Shown piece by piece: positions 1 through 11,060 of a stretch of 64,000 nucleotides of DNA (position 1 is the stretch's first letter; every line of letters starts with the position of its first letter). Under the pieces are notes generated by a model, which did no database searches, was not told where the DNA came from, and saw nothing but the letters and a program-made list of their open reading frames with translations. The stretch is from Strobilurus pachycystidiatus. Lineage: Eukaryota; Basidiomycota; Agaricomycetes; Agaricales; Physalacriaceae. Location: contig JAHLMK010000014.1 of assembly GCA_019915135.1 (NCBI GenBank), positions 186,001 to 250,000 of the forward strand, written 5' to 3'. Both the position numbers and the translations under genes were made by a program.

Positions 1-1196
1 CACTATGATCCCACGTACGCAATGGCGCAGATGCCCCAGGCGCCTGGCATGCAACCCATGCCTCCGCAAGGACCACCTCCCATGCCTGCGCAAGGACCGC
101 CTCCCATGCCTACGCACGGACCGTCTTCCATATACCTGCCACAGGGAGCGCCTTCTACCATGGCTACCGCCAATGCGGCCCAGAGTTCCGCCATCATCGA
201 CACCACAGGCTCTTTCGAAGGCATGTACTACAAGGTCGATCACCGCGATAGCAACAGCATCCTGTCGCTGCGCTTGCAGCCGCACTATCAGGTCAAAGGC
301 AAGCCCGGCTCGATGGTCGCAATGGAGGCGACTGTCCAGATCCAAGGAAAGGTACCTTCCCTCCATCCTTGAGCGCTCTCATGGTTGATCCATACTATTT
401 AGATGAAATTTAGGTATGCTGAGAGGCTGCTCTGATATAATGTTTGTAACTATATCCTCCATTCAGCTTCAAGAAGATGATTTCAGGAGGCGAGGTATGC
501 TTCTCCTCTTTGTGCTCTTTTCGCAGAGTCTCATTGACAATGCAGATGTCGGAGTCGATTTTTACCGGTCCCGGAGAGGTGCTCCTCGCGCCCGACGTTT
601 GGGGCGATATCGTTCCCATCTTAGTCGATCGTACGACCTTCTATGTATAAGCGCGTTTTCATGGGGGCTCATAGACTGTTTAAAGCCAGCACCACCTGGA
701 GCGTTGGTAAAGACGCGTTCTTAGCTTGTTCGATGGGTATTACTCGTACCTCCAAGGCACAAGGCTTATCAAAGGGACTATGTATGTACAATCGCGCCAA
801 GTTGTCCCCAGCGAAACTCAACGCATCTTCCATGCAGTCTCTGGCGAGGGATTATTTGTATACCACCTCACTGGTCAAGGCGTCGTATTCGTGCAAAGTT
901 TGGGCGCCATCGTCCAGAAGCAACTTCGTCCCGGAGAACAATATATCGTTGACAACGGACATCTCGTCGCTTGGACTGCACAATACAAGGTGGAGAGAAT
1001 TCAAGCTGGCGGATTCCTTTCTGGGTCACACACTGATGAGGGGTTGGTTTGCCGGTATGACATTTTAACTCACCTGTGAACTATATGATTGATATATCTG
1101 CTTAGGTTCACCGGGCCTGGGACGATCTTCATCCAGACACGAAACCCCGAAGTGCTGGGACAATGGATCGCAAGCCAGACGTCATCCCAGTCCTAG
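1..1196 (+). CDS. AIM24 family mitochondrial protein, 5' partial
   Basis: The frame is already open at base 1, so the gene starts upstream. Exons read as 1-351, 403-413, 467-494, 546-630, 686-781, 838-1054 and 1106-1196, together 293 whole codons ending in TAG; the introns are 51-56 nt. A Pro/Met/Gln-rich N-terminal stretch precedes the AIM24/TRAP-like beta-fold core (GSFEGMYYKVD, FTGPGEVLLAPDVWGDI, WSVGKDAFLAC, VDNGHLVAWTA, FTGPGTIFIQTRNPE). In yeast, Aim24 is a mitochondrial inner-membrane protein needed for MICOS and respiratory-chain integrity; that role is inferred here from the family. The second visible exon is only 11 nt and supplies Met-Lys-Phe plus part of Ser. Family assignment is confident; the N-terminus is outside the window. 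Confidence 0.9.
403..413 (+). other. 11-nt micro-exon of the AIM24-like gene
   Basis: This exon lies between two introns of 51 nt (352-402) and 53 nt (414-466). Both have GT-AG ends. Without these 11 bases the reading frame is lost between GK and FKKMISGGE; with them the protein reads GKMKFSFKKMISGGE, which fits the AIM24 family pattern. The call rests on frame and family conservation, not on transcript data. Confidence 0.8.
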
Positions 1197-1224
1197 CGCA
1201 GTGTAACATGTAATTAAGATGAAA

Positions 1225-1574
1225 CAGGCCCCCTGATAATATGGTTCCAACTTCGATCCAAAAGAGCCAAATTTGACCGTTTTCAAAATTTGACTCCGAT
1301 CCATAGAGCCAAATATGGCCATCCGTGGGGACCAAACTGCAGTGCCGATGGGCCAAAAAGTGGTCACAGTTGGTGTGCCCGAGTGGCGCGAGGGCCAAAA
1401 AATGCCATATTGGGGAAGTCGGGGCGCCGCAGGCGCGAAAATGGGTGGCGCAGGAGCCCGAGCGCGACTGAACTCCGATTCAAAGGGCCAAAAATGGCCA
1501 AAAATCTAAAAATCGGCAGAGCCAAAAACAGGTCTCGCCGAATCGGAGTTAAAAGCCTATCGACGGGGGTCCTG
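1225..1574. mobile_element. Fold-back element, possible degenerate MITE
   Basis: About 350 bp bounded by imperfect inverted ends (CAGGCCCCC...GATA on the left, and the complement of CAGGACCCCC...GATA on the right). The hexamer ATGAAA flanks both sides directly (1219-1224 and 1575-1580), as expected of a target-site duplication. The interior carries diverged repeats of a GGGCCAAAAA/TGGCC motif and of ACTCCGAT. No transposase is present. The short reading frames across it have no protein character. The ends are not perfect enough for a confident family call. Confidence 0.5.
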
Positions 1575-1640
1575 ATGAAACATTCCTGTACCATACTAAC
1601 ACGAATCTAAACGAGCTCCATCACAAGATAAAATTGATCT

Positions 1641-4600
1641 CTACAAGTCGCCGGAAGAAGCAACCATCGTGAAACGAGCTAGCTCTTGGACGACTTTCTC
1701 TAAGCGCTTCTTCCTCGCTTCCAATTCCTCCCTTCTGGCTGCGATGTCGGGGTCCTCTGACACGAGCTTCGCACAAGCCTTGATGCCCTCTTCAGATCCC
1801 AACTTGAGCCTCTCGAGCAGCTTCGTCTGGAGGACCCTACCAACTACCTTGACGAACCGAATGTCAATCGTGCTAGGAAGGTTGTCGATAACGCGCTGCG
1901 TACGGACTCGTGAGATCAATGACAACAAGACGGATGGAATGGTACGAACATTGAACGAGACCTGGAAGTACCCGCTCACTTCCGCCATGACCTTCATCTC
2001 CTCCTCAAATTGATCCGCAGGGTGCAGTTTGTCCAGATCCTGCTCTATGACCCCCGTCCAGCCGAGTTCAGCCAACTGGCCGAGCACTTGGTTGATCTTG
2101 TCCTGCCTAGAATCCGGAACCGGAGTTGGAAAGCTCTGAGCAGCCACGAACATGCCCGAGCCTCCCGGTGTCTTATTCCATATAGGCTCGAAGGGCGCGG
2201 CAAAGGGCGCTTTCTTCCCCCACATAGGCTGTCCGAAGTTAGAGAAGGATGATGGCGGTGCTGGCCCAGTTTGTGCGGAACTAATTATGGCAGGGGAGCT
2301 TGCCGACTCTGTTGAAGTGGAAGGAGAGAAGTAAGTTCGTGGCCCTGCTGGTTTAGGCGAGTCGAGGGCATGTGCAGGCTGGGCAGAGGAGCTCTTCGCT
2401 GAGGTCTTCCACAAAGACGAGGAAAACTCAGACGGAGAGTCTGATGTTGTCTTCGCAGAAGATATACTGCCTTTCAAACCAGTGATCAGTCCACCGGATC
2501 CGGACAGGACAGCCGGCGCCGTATTGACAGACAAGTTGGTCTTTGCAGGTTCGGCGGAGGAAGACACTGCCGGTCCCTTCTGGCCAGTCTTCGAGGAGTG
2601 TGCAAGGGGCGCTGTTGGTTTCGCGGAAGATGTGCCAATTGTTTTCGCGGAAGATGCGCCACTTGTTTTCGAAAAGAGGCCACCAGATATCTCCGAACTT
2701 CCGACGGATGACTGTCCGAATGGTGCAGCAGGTACAACAGAAGGTGAAACCGTTGCAGTCGATGGACCTGACGATGTTGGCACGCCGAAGGTATTGCTCT
2801 TCCATTGCGACGGAATGCCATACGAAGGAGCCGTAGAAGCCGAGACTGGAGGAGAGGCAAAGGAGAAAGTCTGCGGCTTAGACTTTTCTGGAGGTGGTGT
2901 AGTCGTTTGCGAGGCTACTGCGACAAAAGTCAAGGAAAACAGTTGTAAGAAACACGACACAGTACTTACAGTCGGACTTTTCAGATGCTATCTTGTTCGG
3001 GTTAGCTCGCATACCCTTATACTTGGCAAGCCAGTCGTCATTGTTCTTTTGCAGAATGTCCGTGGTTTGGGTGAATGGTACCAGCTCTCGTCCAATCTCA
3101 TGATCAATGAATGGTTTGGCCTTTTGGAAGCATTCGCGAACAACGTCCACAGTGGAAGCCCTGGTCAAAGCAGGAAATTTTCAGTCATATCTGAAGCGCA
3201 TAAATCAACATAACACTGACCTGAGGAACTTGTGAAGGTCAGGGAGACGCTTGATATCGGGGGTGTCAATACATGACAGGACGATTTGAAGCATGTTGTC
3301 ATAGGCGGTCGAGGAGCATCTCGAAGCAAACTTCTTCCAATTGACTTGATACTTCCGGATGAGCATGGTCTTAGCCTCGAACGGAACGTTCTGAGGCAGT
3401 TCGCGCGTGACAGATCTGGAGAAAAGGTTGTCGTGAGAGCTCGTCCTGTTATCGACCGAACAATGCCTACCGTGCAACGTGTCTTCTCATATCGAGAAGA
3501 TTCATTCCATCAGACGAGAGAGGTTCCAAGGTGGGAACAAAAACTGGGACGGTACTCTCGATGCTAGTCTTGAATTCTCTGAAGGCCTGAAGGTTTTGCT
3601 GTATTAGCGTGTTATAGGCCGGAGAACCGCGGACGTATTCGTTGACGAGTCGTGAAATGTCGGAGATCGCGCCGATGATGTGTGTCGATGGCTCGCCAAT
3701 GAGCGGCTGAGGAAGCGCGTCGATGTCTTCCAGACACTTGTTCAGCTGCGTGCATGCATCGCCCACGATATTAGGCAAACTGTGAATGTTAGCTCATACG
3801 CTATATCATAAATCAAGGCCACGTACGATTGCTCAAGAGCGTCAATGAGCCTAACACTGAGAGCATTGGTAAGGTTTCCTGTACCGAATGCGGTCGGGGT
3901 TGAGGTGCTCCAAGGTGATGTAGTCGCAAAGAAGTCGACTTCTTTCTGGCGAGCATCTTCGGACGAGACTTCATTTTCGCGATCAGCATCGTCAGGCTGT
4001 AGTGTGCAGAAGTAGCCATGCTTCAGAGGGTTGAATCTTCCCTCTATCACATCGATCCATCTTTGCTTGGACTTCACAGAGCCCACACCAAGCATATCGG
4101 GTTTTGTTAAGACACCTTGACAAAAGTGAGCGTGACTATAACCCGTGCGTAGCTCAGCCTACCAATTGTGCGTGTCCCATGAGGGTCGGCCAAGGATGCG
4201 AGCTTCAGAGCCTTCTGGTTTTCCAGGTCGTCTTGCAATCATGAACGACAGACTAATTTGAGAATGTTCTGGACTCACCGGTCATGGGCATCGTTACAAG
4301 GATAAGGCTAGATCCCAGGATGTAGCTCCTAACCATGTCTTCTACCAGCTGAATCGTCTGATTTTCAGCATTCTGGATGAGGCCTGACCAATTGGACGTA
4401 AGTCAATCAAAGCGTCAGATTCACAATGGACTGACCTGGAAGGTCAACGAAGGAGAGGTCGGGTATGGTCGGCCCTCTGACGTCAACGCAGACGACATTT
4501 CGAGAAAACCCAGACTGGTGAGATCTAGAGGTAAGCTCGGATATATCCATGGACAAGGCGGCAAGCATCGATTCTGGGTGCAAGACGGCTGATTGTGCGC

Positions 4601-5128
4601 GTCTGAGCCGTTCTTCTAGGTCCGCTTTCTTCTTGAGAGGTCCACCAAAAGGTACCTCAGATATCTCTGGTAGACGCTTTCCATGTCGATCGTACTCAAG
4701 ACGGATTGAAACGGTGGCGGTCCAGGGCCCCTCATCTGTTGAGAGGCGACATTCCATAGGGCATCGCGTGCATGTTCCTGCATCACGCGGGACGTTGATC
4801 TACAGACAGTAAGCGAGGAGCATAAGGTAAAGACTAGAGATGATATGTTGCCACGCACGCCAGAGATAGCCTCAACGACACTAGATTTGCCTGTAATGAT
4901 GGTGAGTGGCGTCACGGTCAGAATAAGGCGGGCAGTGAGGCTTACCGGCGCTCTGGTTTCCAATAACAACAATGCGGGGAAGTTCCAAATCATTCTGAGC
5001 CCTGATAGAGACATGTCATCAGAGAACGTTTGACGAGCGGCAACCATTACTGACCCGACTGTTGAAAGCCTGTTCGCTATGGAGAGGATTTCTCGGCGCC
5101 TGGCAGAGTATTCTTCGAGAGCAGCCAT
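1641..5128 (-). CDS. Dynamin-family large GTPase with FG/Ser-rich linker
   Basis: Multi-exon gene with ATG at 5128 and TAG at 1641-1643, roughly 950 residues after splicing. In order: an N-terminal dynamin G domain with Walker A GNQSAGKSS (split by an intron after Gly), the switch motif DLPG and the TKPD motif followed by MLGVGSVKSK; a helical stalk (LNKCLEDIDALPQPLIGEP through IRKYQVNWKKF and IDHEIGRELVPF); a linker of about 280 residues rich in Ser, Thr, Ala and Pro with scattered FG and LF dipeptides; and a C-terminal GED (DIRFVKVVGRVLQTKLLERL through KKRLEKVVQELARF). Dynamin-type GTPases assemble on membranes and remodel them. Domain order resembles fungal Mx/dynamin-like proteins, and no PH domain is seen. 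The linker occupies the place between stalk halves or before GED. The exact cellular role is unknown. Confidence 0.9.
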
Positions 5129-5394
5129 GTCAGTTTAGCTTTGAGTTCAGTGGCAGCTGTCGTGGTGTATATCAAAGAATCAAAGTGACATTGACGGCGC
5201 TGAAGTGAAAGAGAATTCAGAATTATGAAATTAAATCGAAGATATCCGCTACGTGACACTCGCACGTGAGTAAGTCACACCGCGTCAGACGCGCAAAAAA
5301 TGCCAAATGGCGTAGGAACTCAGAAGTACTCCTAGGACAGCTATACAGTCAAATGAGCCTGATCATTGGTTACATATCATACAGAATCAGGCTT

Positions 5395-8340
5395 CTACTG
5401 GGGCACGCCATCTTCAAATGGAAGGCCATAACGTGCAAATACATCTATGCAGGAGAGTAATGTTTCTGGCTCGGCCATGATACGGGATTTAACGTCCGTC
5501 CTGTCATATATGAGTTGCAAAAACCTCTTCACTTCGGCTGTGAAAAGCGTTGTTCTCTGCTCGTACTCGAATCCGCTGAATCCAAGTTGAGCTCCGAGTC
5601 TCCGGGAAATTGGGAGAGCTATTGTGAGCTTGGTCCATTCAAAAGCAAGATCATTGGAAGCAGACCCTCCGTGCGTAACGAGACGCTGCAGGACTTTGAA
5701 AAGCTGAGTTGCCTGCGCATGTACCAGGAGCGAGCCGGCAAACTTCTCGGCGGTGATACGACTTAGGGCTTTCAATACGGCGGCGGATAATGACATGACA
5801 AGAGAGTCATCCCCCTCACGCAAAAGCATAATCATGATGTCTTGGACAGACAGTGACACTAAAGCAACAATCAGGACTTCTGGACAATCGGCGGTAGCGA
5901 GTCCTTACTTTGAACTTCTTTCGTCGTCTCACCAAGCCAAGGATCGTAACCAGCGATGTTGTACAGAATTTTGCTCAAAGACCGAACAACCTGATCTTTC
6001 AAGGAGACGGCATCTTGATCGGCAGCAGAGTCCTCCCGAGAGCTATACACATCGAGAACATGCGAGATTCCAGTAGCCATAAAGGAGGCATAGGGAGGAC
6101 AGTGGGGAAGGAGCTCTAGTAGAACCCGGAGGGAAACAGAAACAGTGTTTGAGGCCTCCTTCACCGATATCAGTAGAACCTCGCACGCCCTGTTCAGTTC
6201 GGCGGGCGTGAGGATGTCCTTCCAGCGTTCCTGATGTTCATCAGACCAAGGGTTTGCGCCAGTTGGGATTGCACTCTCGACATACGAACGAGCAATATCC
6301 TATGAAGAATGTCAGTGAACGCGTACCAGCGGAGACAAAGGAAAGTACCTCGGAGCTGCCAAAGGCGATCATTAAGCGATGTCGGTACTTCTTGTTGTCC
6401 CCCCAAAGGTCAGCATGCGATGCGTCTGCGGCACTGACGAGATCCTGTATTGGGCCTTGAATGAGAGTATCGTTGATGTCCCAGTTGCCAAGTGGCCTCT
6501 CTTCATATTTGGAATCACTCGAAAACAAGAGGTCCATCCAATCAGTTATAGCCGCTCTAAGAAAGAACACATCCTTATCCGCGCTGGCGGCAGCGATGAA
6601 AGTGGTCATGCAGCGTAGCAAACCGAGGACTTGATGCCGGCTTTGTGGAAAATCGTCGACAGACATGCGACGCGTAACGCCAAGGGCAAGACGTGTGAAG
6701 ATGACGAACTTCAGCGACGAAGGCTTATTTTGCGCCCGGATTGCGGCATTAACAAGTGGTGACAGTAATTCCGAACCTGTAGGACAGCTATATGGTTATT
6801 CAACGCAATGATTGAGCATACTTACCAGTTTCTTGGACATCGTATGTCGGCCATTTGAAACCATTTATAACTTCAAGTTGCTGCAAAACGAAGCCCTCCA
6901 GATCCTCTTGCTGGTCAATGGGGATACTAATGGGTAGCATGTCTCCGGTAGCGATATCGACCATTGCCTTCAAGCCCTTTCGAAACACAGGTCCTGGGTA
7001 ATGCTCCTTGTATTTGCGCCCGTCCACCCTTCCGGTCTTCAAAGACTCGGGTGAGAAGAGCGTGAAGAAGAGGGCCATAGTCTTAACGTATCCAATCAGA
7101 TCATCAGGCTCCGCACTCTGCCATTCCTGACCGCCTGGCATTGACTTCGCTCCGTCGGCTAGCAACGAGCAGGTCATCTCGAACTCGTCGGCACCGATGA
7201 GCATCTGCCACCTGCGAGCCTGTATCTTCATGAATCGAACATCTTGGTCGAGAACGCTGTAGCGATACAGATCGCAAGCAGCGAGTGGCGCTACACTTGG
7301 GTGAAGACTGCGCGTACACGCTGAGACGGTCGTATACAGCGACGGTGTCCATGGACAGATGTTTCGCATGATCCAGAGGAGGGCGCGCGGTTCGAGGCGA
7401 GCACGCTTCACGCCGGAATCCCAGGCGTCCCGAATGTCCCAAACGAGACGGCGTCCAGTAAATAGAGCGACGATAGGCCTGAAGATGAGGACAGCCAGGT
7501 ACGCCTGCACGGAACGGTAGGAACACGCTGGAAAGAACACCGGGAGGACGGAGGTCGAGATGAATATGAGGAGTGGGATCGAGACTAGGCCAGTGGTTAT
7601 CGAACCGACCACGGTACTGTATGTATACAGCAAGGTAGTCAGACCGCCGAAAAAGAGGAACAACGAGAAGATGAAGAACATGGGCAGCCAATCTACGATC
7701 GTATTGATGTGCCACCGCTTCAAATTATCGATGCGCGCCTGCCCAATGGCTAGAGTATGTCTAGCGGAAGATGTCCCGGAAGGAGAGGTGTATTCGCTCA
7801 GCCATTGTTTGATCATGACGGCAAGCAATATTCCCGTGAGACTGATAACAAGGCTCGCGAACCAGAGAACGTTGATTGCGATCTGGGCATGGGACGGGGA
7901 GTATGAAGCCAGTGAAGCGGCGGGTTTCGTGGAATCTGCCAATTGTGCGGAAACCTGCAGCAGAAGGGTGACGGTGGCGTCTGTAGAGTCCAATTGCAGC
8001 CATTTGTACGAGTCAATCAGAAAGGCGGTGACGATGGCGGAGTACAAGGAGCCCTTATCATTTAATGAGCAAAAGGAGCAGCGAGAAAAGGCAGGCAGCA
8101 ATCTCACGAAAAGCAGGAAAGTGTCCGTTTCGTTCCTCCAAGCGTTTATGTATTTGTCCATATCTTGACGAGCTGCATTCACACATTTTGACCACTCTTC
8201 CGGGGCGTCAAAGGGATCTGTGATGCTGTTAATACTGCTATTACTCTACAGAGCTGAGGCTCACCAGACTCATTGATTGAATCCCACCAAGACTTCGTAG
8301 GCAACGGCCCACCCTTTCCCATAAAAACTCTGATTGGCAT
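5395..8340 (-). CDS. DUF6535 membrane protein
   Basis: Start chosen at the ATG at 8340 (MPIRVFMGKGG), which splices through GTGAGC at about 8264 to the exon beginning DPFDAPEEW. The second exon (DMDKYINAWRNETDTFLLF) and the first membrane segment (SLYSAIVTAFLIDSYKWL) carry the DUF6535 signature seen across Agaricomycetes. Two or three further membrane segments follow (INVLWFASLVISLTGILLAV; WLPMFFIFSLFLFFGGL; LVSIPLLIFISTSVLPVF), then a long soluble helical C-terminal region ending at TAG 5395-5397. Introns are short. DUF6535 proteins have no known biochemical role. A related but decayed gene lies at 17462-20314. Internal splice sites were not all resolved. Confidence 0.8.
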
Positions 8341-8723
8341 TATCCTCGCTGCTCGGTTTGTGAAGACTTGATGGTGGTCTGTTCAAAACCAGAGAGGAAC
8401 GGATGATACACATCTCGAGCATAGCATAGCTGTTGAAGCATCTTATCGTCGGGGTCAATGTCGTGTTGTTGGCGAGTCCAAGTGATGTCGTGGTTCGGGT
8501 TCAAGTTGTTCCGGCCCGGAGCACGCGTTTCATTTATGATTTAGTGCGCAGAGCGGTCGAATTGCAAGTCGCATTGTAATTACAGGTAGAGTATTTTGTG
8601 AGACATAGTAAGGTAGAATGTAAGCTTATTATGGAAGAAAATCATAGCATAGGGCCGGAAGCATGGGAACAAACAGGTATTATGGATGATGATGGTACAA
8701 ATGCAATTGTTCATTCCCAGGTC
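8341..8723. other. Intergenic region
   Basis: No convincing gene seen. It contains the upstream region of the DUF6535 gene and the downstream region of the small minus-strand gene. Confidence 0.5.
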
Positions 8724-9188
8724 TCAGCGCCGCGTGAGCCCAACGACAGCGGATCGTCGTACCCAAGGGGGAGGGGGAGAGCACAGAGGCGGCGAGCATC
8801 GTGCACCAAAAGGCGGGAACGGTTGCGGTCGCGGACGGGAATGTGGCGGGGGCGCAGCCTGAGGGGTCGCAACTCGAAACTCGGATGGCAGCATAGGGAG
8901 AAGAATAGGCTTCGGTGCAGGTGCGTCACAAGGGTTCAAAGCGTGAGTAGGGTTCGCCTGTGCGAGAATAGGATTCGCCGGAGCGCGAGGGTTCGGAGCG
9001 CCAGCTCGAGGTGGGTGAAAGAGCCTCTCGACATATTCCTCGATCCAGCCGGGTGGTGGCGGTCGCATTGGCGTGCCAGTGATGGGAAAGTGCACATCGA
9101 GATGGTCCCATGCATCCGGAGCAAGCCCGGCGTAGGTAGGTGTAAACATGCGGGATAGCGCGATTTCGGTTTCGGTGGCGGTTGACAT
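8724..9188 (-). CDS. Small Pro-rich hypothetical protein
   Basis: Single-exon frame of 154 codons. The first half looks like a real protein (LAPDAWDHLDVHFPITGTP, GWIEEYVERLFHPPRAG). The second half is dominated by Pro, Ala and Arg. No domain is recognised. It has no signal peptide or membrane segment. The Pro/Ala-rich half may only reflect GC-rich sequence, so a shorter product or a missed splice is possible. Confidence 0.4.
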   Translation of the reverse strand: MSTATETEIALSRMFTPTYAGLAPDAWDHLDVHFPITGTPMRPPPPGWIEEYVERLFHPPRAGAPNPRAPANPILAQANPTHALNPCDAPAPKPILLPMLPSEFRVATPQAAPPPHSRPRPQPFPPFGARCSPPLCSPPPPWVRRSAVVGLTRR

Positions 9189-9688
9189 GAATGGAGAGTA
9201 TTGGTGGTTGGCAAAGGTGAGGGTGCATGAGGTAAAAGTTCCAAAGAACCAGAGGGTATTTGTACTACCCCGACCGTGAGAGGCCCTCTACGCAGAGAAC
9301 AAGAGAACAACAAGAGCATTGTTCACGATTCATCCTCGTCCTTATTATTCTTTACCAGACCAGGTTAGGTGAAAGCATTGTTGTTGTTCGAATTCGGCGT
9401 TAACTTGAAGCCCTGGCGTGTGCCGAATAGGACAATGTCTGAACATGATGCGATCAGTCAGTTAATTCTCGAAGAGACTGGCACAAATTGAGACAGACTG
9501 GACTGAGAAGGATGCAGTGATTGATCTCTTGTTAAACCATCGACGACCTTGATCATCAGGCGCGCATCCCCAGATAAGTATCTTGTGACTTGAGCAAACC
9601 TGAATGATGCGAGCAGAGGACCATTCAAAGACCCAGATGGTCGTGCGAAAAGATATGCACCAGCACCAACTCAACAACGACCACAACG
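9189..9688. other. Intergenic region
   Basis: Nothing gene-like seen; it is the upstream region of the first GNAT gene. Confidence 0.5.
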
Positions 9689-10222
9689 ATGTACGACGTC
9701 TTCCCCATCCCACTCCCCCCCTCCGAAGCAGACATCGACCGCTACATCGCCATCAATCTAACAGGCTTGAAAATCGATCCTACATCCTTTCGCAGCACCT
9801 ACGAAGTCGCCGTTAATCGCCCGCGCGGTTTCTTCATCCGTCGCATTGACAATCCCAACATCATCACCGTCATAACCAGGGAGAAAGAGACGGGGGAATG
9901 GGTGGCGATGGCGTCCTTCCAGGCTGGGTTGGATGCCAAGCTACCTGCAAGGGTAGTCGAGGAGGGGAGCAAGACATTCCTGTTCGCGGCGCTGTGGGTG
10001 CATCCTGAGCATAGACGGAAGGGACTCGCTAGGTCGATGTTTGAGCGTGGATTGGAATGGGTGAAGGAATATCCGTTGGAGGGGATGAGCAAGTACGCAG
10101 CGGTGGAGGTCTATAGCGATAATCCAGCTAGAGAGCTGTACAAGAGCCTAGGGTTCGTAGAGAAGGAGGAGCATGAGCGGGAAGGGCGGCTCGTCAAGTG
10201 GTTGTCGATGTTGGTAGAGTAG
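9689..10222 (+). CDS. GNAT-family N-acetyltransferase
   Basis: Intronless, 177 residues. It shows the GNAT fold signature: a beta-strand then the acetyl-CoA pyrophosphate-binding motif A, FAALWVHPEHRRKGLARSMF (R-R-K-G-L-A equals the Q/R-x-x-G-x-G/A loop), and the C-terminal motif B strand and helix AAVEVYSDNPARELYKSLGF. GNAT enzymes transfer acetyl from acetyl-CoA to amines; the substrate cannot be told. It is followed 170 bp downstream by a paralogue in the same orientation with matching start (PSEADIDRYI versus PSAEDVDHYI), so this is a tandem duplicate. Length is normal for a single-domain GNAT. Confidence 0.88.
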   Translation: MYDVFPIPLPPSEADIDRYIAINLTGLKIDPTSFRSTYEVAVNRPRGFFIRRIDNPNIITVITREKETGEWVAMASFQAGLDAKLPARVVEEGSKTFLFAALWVHPEHRRKGLARSMFERGLEWVKEYPLEGMSKYAAVEVYSDNPARELYKSLGFVEKEEHEREGRLVKWLSMLVE

Positions 10223-10392
10223 AAATGGCAGCGTCGATCAGCCTTCACTCTCAACCACCATGCTGAGCCACGTCGGAGCATCCCTCCTGGATTCTCGAGG
10301 GAGTGAGTCAGAGCATGGATAACCATCTGCGAAACGAGTCATCACTAGAGAGATAAGAAGCTGTCAGTCCGGACGGATGCACTGTATCCAAC

Positions 10393-10947
10393 ATGAACAC
10401 CTACACTATCGTTCCAGTCGCGCACCCTCCCTCGGCCGAGGACGTCGACCACTATATCCACATCCGACTGCTCAGTCTCAAATCGGACCCGGCATCGTTC
10501 AGCCAGACATACGAGAACGCAGCAAAGCTCCCGCGCGAAGAATACGTCCGACGCTTGGAAAATATCGACACCTGCACTGTAGCGGCACAAGTCGACAGGA
10601 CGGGGGAATGGGCGGGCACTGCTACTGTGCTGGTACCCGATTCAGACAGAACGAAAACATGGCCGGAAGAAGTCGTAGAAGTAGGAAGAGCATTGTTCGT
10701 GCTAGTAGGCGTATGGGTGCATCCCGAGCATCGGCGACGGGGAATCGCAAGGCGGGCGGTCGAGTGCGGTATTGAATGGGTGAAGGAACGTCCTGGCGGC
10801 GCCAAATACGTCGTCGTCGTCGTTTACCGCGCCAACGACGCTGCTGCAGAGATGTACAAGAAGATGGGCTTCGTGGTGAAGAAAGAAGAAGTCGAGGGGG
10901 AGGTCATTGGGCGGCCTGTCACTTGGCTGTCATTGTTGGTAAATTGA
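10393..10947 (+). CDS. GNAT-family N-acetyltransferase, tandem paralogue
   Basis: Intronless, 184 residues, clearly homologous to the gene just upstream along the whole length. Motif A reads VGVWVHPEHRRRGIARRAVE, and the C-terminal motif reads VVVVYRANDAAAEMYKKMGF. The N-terminal half (ASFSQTYENAAKLPREEYV) matches its neighbour (TSFRSTYEVAVNRPRGFFI). Divergence between the copies is substantial, so the duplication is not recent. The substrate is unknown. Confidence 0.88.
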   Translation: MNTYTIVPVAHPPSAEDVDHYIHIRLLSLKSDPASFSQTYENAAKLPREEYVRRLENIDTCTVAAQVDRTGEWAGTATVLVPDSDRTKTWPEEVVEVGRALFVLVGVWVHPEHRRRGIARRAVECGIEWVKERPGGAKYVVVVVYRANDAAAEMYKKMGFVVKKEEVEGEVIGRPVTWLSLLVN

Positions 10948-11060
10948 GTGTAGACGAGCAATGATGGTGGTCAATGGAAGAGCAGATGCCGGTCCGCATT
11001 TGGCTCTTGCTCCCGACGCTCATCATCGTTCGACGCGCGACACGGCCGTCGTCGCAGCGA

